64,000 nucleotides of DNA from the NCBI GenBank assembly GCA_029449235.1, contig JANATG010000019.1, positions 682,001 to 746,000 on the forward strand, given 5' to 3'. Below, piece after piece: positions 60,101 through 64,000 of the stretch. Positions within the stretch are counted from its first letter, which is position 1. Each line of letters starts with the position of its first letter. The translations under genes and the position numbers were made by a program. The notes beneath the pieces are model-generated. The model searched no databases. It saw nothing but the letters and a program-made list of their open reading frames with translations, and was not told where the DNA came from. The stretch comes from Linnemannia schmuckeri. Its lineage: Eukaryota; Mortierellomycota; Mortierellomycetes; Mortierellales; Mortierellaceae.

Positions 60101-61613
60101 ATAAAATACAACGAGACATGCTTGTTTTCCCCTTTATCCTTCTATGGTTGTCGAGACAAAGCCCCATCCAGGCGGGACAATTGCCCACAGCTACAGGCGC
60201 TCCTTATTCTTCCTTTACCAACGAAACAACTAACAATCAGGCGTCATTTCCTCCCTTGTCCTTTCTTCTTTACCCCCCCGAGGTACCTTTATCTTTGTAG
60301 AGGATTGTACAACCAAATGGCCTCTGTTCTCTCCCTTCATGCTCACCATTTATTTTTTTTCTCTTTCGTCTCCTCTACCACATCCCGCCTTTCTGCTCAC
60401 AATTATTTTTTGTTGTTCTCTAATGACCAGCAAAGAGTCGAGGTTTGCTTACAGACATGTGTTTCTGCACTGTAAAGATGGGGCTTTCCCTTCCTTTGCT
60501 CCCTTCTACTCGCCTTGCCTGACTATCTGGAGGAAGGCCGTATGGCGAAGATGACGATGACAATGAAGGTAAGCAGAGTTGGACATGCAGCTGCTATTCA
60601 ATCGCTCCTTGTGTTGGAAGGTATGAAATGCTAATTGATCGAATGGTTTGCATTTGGAGTATACTGTCTTGCCCTGTATCCAACAACGAACCCCTGCCTT
60701 TGTATACATAAAACGCATTTGTGCCTGAATTATTGAATTCTCTTTTTGTTATTTTCCCTTGCAGGCAAGTCACTTCCATTCTTTTTTCGCTTTTGTCGAC
60801 ATGAGTTGAGCATCTTCCTTCGATGCAACCCTTCGGCGTCATGGACTCCGATCGCCATACATTGAGGGTCTTACTTTTACTTTTTTGTTTATTCGTTCGC
60901 CTTTTTGTCAATACACGATCGCGGGCATTCTCCTGACTGGCAGGCGCCTGTTTGTTGTATAGTCCTCCGTCAATCCGCTCGGATGTCTCTTCCATTTCCT
61001 CACTTCTCCTTTCTCTTCCTCCTCCACGCCAGCCCACCCACAAACAAGCACCTGCAAATCTCTCCTCCACACCACATCCATATGTTTCCCTTTCATCCTC
61101 CCACATATCACACCCCCAACTCCATCCTCCGCTCCTCCAGTCCTCCACTCTTGTGCTATTCTCTCCACAACCAACCTTTATCCGCAAAAGTGTACCTCGC
61201 ACTTCCCCCCATCGATTTTTTCTACTCCCTTCTCTTCAAAACCTTTGCCATTGCCTTCCTTGAACAATCATTCCTTCATTCATCTATAGTGAAAACAGGG
61301 AATACTCTTGCTCTCACTAACCAAATTAACAAACAAACAAACATCATTTGAGTTACATTTTCACATAAATAGAACCCCTCATTCCTCCATTTTTTGTTTC
61401 TTTGTCGATTTCTGGTGCCTGATTTCCTGACCCCCTTCTTACCTTCTCTCCCTCGCCCTTCCCTCATCGCCCTTTTCTCCCTTACCGCTTTACTGGTTGT
61501 ACATACTCGAGCCTCTAACTCTCGATCCATTCCTTTTTCATCCCTTCTTGCACATATCCCTGTATATATTACATATATCCTTTCCTTCTTTAACGACTTT
61601 GTTCATATTTATA
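54182..61613. other. Gene-free region of 7.4 kb
   Basis: No reading frame here has a recognisable domain, plausible splicing or sustained codon preference. The parts next to the flanking genes (54190-54830 and 60800-61610) are pyrimidine-rich in the direction of transcription and are probable promoters. The middle (57600-60800) is mixed sequence with short frames only. This is the largest gap in the window. Confidence 0.6.
54836..57160. pseudogene. Possible decayed coding or mobile sequence, unidentified
   Basis: This tract differs from the surrounding intergenic DNA. It is not pyrimidine- or purine-skewed, is rich in TCGA tetramers, and breaks into protein-like stretches on both strands, each ended by stops or by runs of 6-8 A or T. 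Examples are VVVNIYNTKKDYLG near 55205, EFQVNLLIADVEACEEF on the minus strand near 56170, and HEIPLAISQLNADTQK near 56450. None could be assigned to a family. A degraded gene or transposon is the working guess; a fast-evolving intron-rich gene is the alternative. Confidence 0.25.
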
Positions 61614-62842
61614 ATGATGACCCGTTCATTCAATGCTACAGTCTACCTCACCATCCTGGCGGTATGGCTTCTCTCTCTCATCACCCCCACTGTTGCCCTG
61701 CCAGCAATCCCTATTCTGCCCTACAATGCACCCAATCCCAAGCGCGATGCCGGTCGCACCACTGTGGTTGCCGGTCTGAACAACTGGAACTGTAGACCCT
61801 CCGCCGCCCATCCTCGTGCCATCGTCCTGGTAATTAACGAATGATTAACCTTCTCATCCACTCAATTTTGTGCAAATTACTTACTCATTCTCCAATTCTA
61901 ATCTTTTCTCATTGTCTCACCCTCAACTTTGAATAACAAAAGGTCCATGCCACCCTTTTGACAGAAGAATCCTGGCATCCCCTCGTTGCACCCGCGCTGG
62001 TCAAGAACGGGTACTGTGTCTTTGCACTCACCTACGGCCGTCAGCCTGGCGTGCCTTTCTTTGGAGCCGTCAACCATTTGGAATCCAGTGCCCGAGAAGT
62101 CGGTGACTTTGTCAACAAGGTCCTGGCAGCGACCAACACAACTCAGGTTGACATGGTTGGTCATTCCCAGGGCGGCATCTTGGGCCGGTATTGGATGAAG
62201 TATATGGATGGAGCTGGCAAGGTCTATCGGTATGTACTCTCATTTTTTTTATTGTCTTTGTAAGAGAGTTTCCTTTTCTGTGTGTCCTCGGTGCTCTCGT
62301 TGTCCTTGAAAACTGACTTGTGCCTCGTTTTATGCTCTCATCTCCAATTTCCTTGCTCTCCATCTGCTCCTCTATATTTTCACGTTCTTGGGCTTATTCA
62401 TTCATTCTTGCTATCCTCCAGAATGGTCGGCATCAGCGCAATCACCCACGGTACCCTCCTCAGCGGCATCGTCCTCCTCGGAGAAATCACCGGCCTCATC
62501 AAGCCTGCAGAACCCCTTGTCGACGCCTTCTGTGCTGGCTGCTACGACATGATCCGCGATTCCGATTTCATGAAAAAACTAAACGCCGGTGGTGATACTA
62601 CCCCCGGAGTGATTCATTCCTATATCGCCACCCGGTACGATGAAGTGATCACCCCTTACCAGTCGACTTTTTCCTTCGCCCCTAGTGTGACCAACACGTT
62701 GGTCCAAGACTTGTGTGCGGTCTCGGTACCTGAACATTTGTTAATGATTGGGTCCAAGGTGGTGATGAGATGGATTTTGAACCAGTTGGATCCTCCGAAT
62801 GCTAGAACTGCCAACTGTTTGTCCGTCTTTGACTGGTATTGA
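61614..62842 (+). CDS. Secreted alpha/beta-hydrolase lipase, class 2/EstA-like (copy 2)
   Basis: Three exons, 61614-61829, 61943-62229 and 62422-62842, give 307 aa. A signal peptide (ILAVWLLSLITPTVALP) is followed by a pro-region with the dibasic-like NPKRDAG. The nucleophile elbow VGHSQGG puts the serine at S147, RYDEVITP gives D241, and VPEH gives H273, so the triad is intact. The motif that is VHG in copy 1 (and usually HG in the family) reads VHA here, with A75 replacing the oxyanion glycine. The paralogue at 6257-7546 shares the blocks GHSQGGILGRYW, KLNAGGDT-PGVIHS and LNQLDP-A-TANCLSVF. The introns after GHSQGG...YR and before the elbow region coincide, while two later introns of copy 1 are absent. 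Function is likely extracellular ester hydrolysis, possibly with altered activity. Confidence 0.86.
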
Positions 62843-63275
62843 AGTTGAGATGTAGTCGGATTGTCGTATATACCTATTTTTGCTGTAGAGCTACTTCTTT
62901 TTTGTCTTTCCTTGGATCTCTCCTTTTTGGATGATGGTTGGGATGGAGAATTGGGAAGGTTTTTCTCTTCTGCAGAATAATAATAACGATATCATAAGGG
63001 CAACCTACATGCCCTCTAATTAAAGCATTCATTCATTCCTATATTCAATTCAACTTACTTTCCCATGTCTTCGCAGAAACAAATGTCCGTATTTTTTCGT
63101 AGAAAAACAAAAAAAAGGTACATCAGCAATGGTTGAGGAAGTGAATGCTTGTTTGTGGGATACATGATTATGTGAGTATGTGGGTGACAAACCCTTTTCC
63201 CTTTGTATTACCAGAGTACAAAATAAGGAATGTGGCAGAGAGAGATTGAGAGGATGAGAGAAAAAAAATACAAAT
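62843..63275. other. Convergent spacer between lipase copy 2 and the DENN gene
   Basis: 3' flanks of both genes. A/T-rich around 62980-63110, no gene. Confidence 0.6.
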
Positions 63276-63901
63276 CTATAGGTACGAGGGGTCCAGACTT
63301 GTTGGGAATCGTCGCGTGTCGTTGTCTATGGTTGTAGAGTGGAGTAGGGTGAAGTATGGAAGTGGGTGGGCGTGGACGGGGTTCCAAGTTTAAGATGCGA
63401 GAGAAAAACAAAAAAAAAAAAAAGTGTGCAATTAGTAGTGAGCGGAAGGAGCGAGACTGGGTAAGTTGAGATCATATCAAGTGAAAGGTATGTGTCTCAG
63501 GGGTTAGTTAGGGGATGAAGGGAAATGTGAGAGAGAGAGGTATTTACCATAGACCTGAATATCTCCAGAGGGAGGGATCGCCTTGACAGTTCCTTGCACA
63601 CCGTAGCTTGGGTCCTATTGTAGATTCCAATACATATTCCATGTGCGAGAAAAACAACAAAATATGGTTAGAACACGAACACTAGTAACTGAGCAGCTTC
63701 TTTTTTTTGTTCTTTATCAAGACGAGTACTTACGTCGAGGAATTTGGTCTCCTCTTTGCCGAGTCGAAACCGTGAGCGATTGATCTTGGCCTTGATGACC
63801 TCGTCAAAGAACATGATCTCGGGATCACCGGGCGAACGGTCAACTCTGTCCTGAACAAACTGAACAAACGCCTGTGACTCTGTGAATACTGACATGAATG
63901 G
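63276..63901 (-). CDS. DENN-domain protein, C-terminal end (continues beyond right edge)
   Basis: Three C-terminal exons, 63901-63734, 63614-63548 and 63325-63276, join in phase to 94 residues plus stop. The first has an acceptor at its upstream edge, so more exons lie to the right of the window. The sequence PFMSVFTESQAFVQFVQDRV is the pattern that ends a DENN module (dDENN), followed by DPEIMFFDEVIKAKINRSR and FLDDPSYGVQGTVKAIPPSG, and the protein closes with RFPTSLDPSYL. DENN proteins are guanine-nucleotide exchange factors for Rab GTPases in membrane traffic. Which subfamily cannot be told from the tail alone. The intron beyond the 63901 acceptor contains a 16-A run. Confidence 0.6.
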
Positions 63902-64000
63902 CTATATACATATGCCAAAAAAAAAAAAAAAAATTGTTGAGAGACAGGGCATGCATACAGTGCAAAAGAGTTAGAAAATAATAGCTATTCGAAAAAATTG

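Noticed and set aside
60594..61202. Frame of 202 codons on the minus strand
   Set aside because: Biased Arg/Glu/Gly/Lys composition from a pyrimidine-rich plus strand, no domain, and it lies in the probable promoter of lipase copy 2.
1..64000. tRNA, rRNA, CRISPR or intact transposase genes
   Set aside because: Scanned by eye for T-loop-like motifs, conserved rRNA blocks, spaced direct repeats and transposase or reverse-transcriptase motifs; nothing convincing was found. A covariance-model search would be more sensitive.

Overview
This is a 64 kb window from a fungal nuclear genome. All identified genes are eukaryotic, most are split by short GT-AG introns of about 60-400 bp, and several products belong to fungal families: the DUF3712/Tag1-like protein, the Rrt8/EI24 family, HeH/LEM Src1, Pfs2 and the UPF0187 bestrophin. 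The high intron density, Q/N/S-rich disordered proteins, and many 25-41 bp A or T runs in intergenic and intronic DNA suggest an early-diverging fungus, probably Mucoromycota/Mortierellomycota. That placement is inference. I saw no rRNA, tRNA, CRISPR array or intact transposon.

Left part (1-20 kb): an SLX4-like nuclease scaffold with tandem UBZ4 zinc fingers (cut by the left edge), a site-2 protease (S2P), a secreted alpha/beta-hydrolase lipase, an unusual NTF2/SnoaL-like protein with five KGHPALTS repeats, LSM3, the inner nuclear membrane protein Src1/Heh1, and, divergent from it, the polyadenylation factor Pfs2/WDR33. Middle (20-45 kb): a very large BAR-PH-ArfGAP-ankyrin protein, a bestrophin-like anion channel, a DUF3712/Tag1-like membrane protein, a MATE transporter interrupted by a 1.66 kb intron, and an Nhp10-like HMG-box subunit of INO80. 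Right part (45-64 kb): an Rrt8/EI24 membrane protein divergent from the mitochondrial ETF alpha subunit, a HAD phosphatase, a 7.4 kb gene-free region containing an anomalous 2.3 kb tract, a second lipase paralogous to the first, and the C-terminal end of a DENN-domain protein cut by the right edge.

The genes do not form one pathway or cluster. Most are single-copy housekeeping genes, and the two lipases are the only recognised paralogues. Exon joins were worked out by hand from splice signals, reading-frame continuity and family similarity. For every gene called complete, the joined exons give an uninterrupted frame. The most interesting features are the lipase pair (intron difference plus an oxyanion Gly-to-Ala change), the KGHPALTS repeat protein, the retained UBZ4 pair in SLX4, an in-frame intron inside Src1, several microexons that gene callers would miss, the long MATE intron, and the gene-free block at 54.2-61.6 kb.
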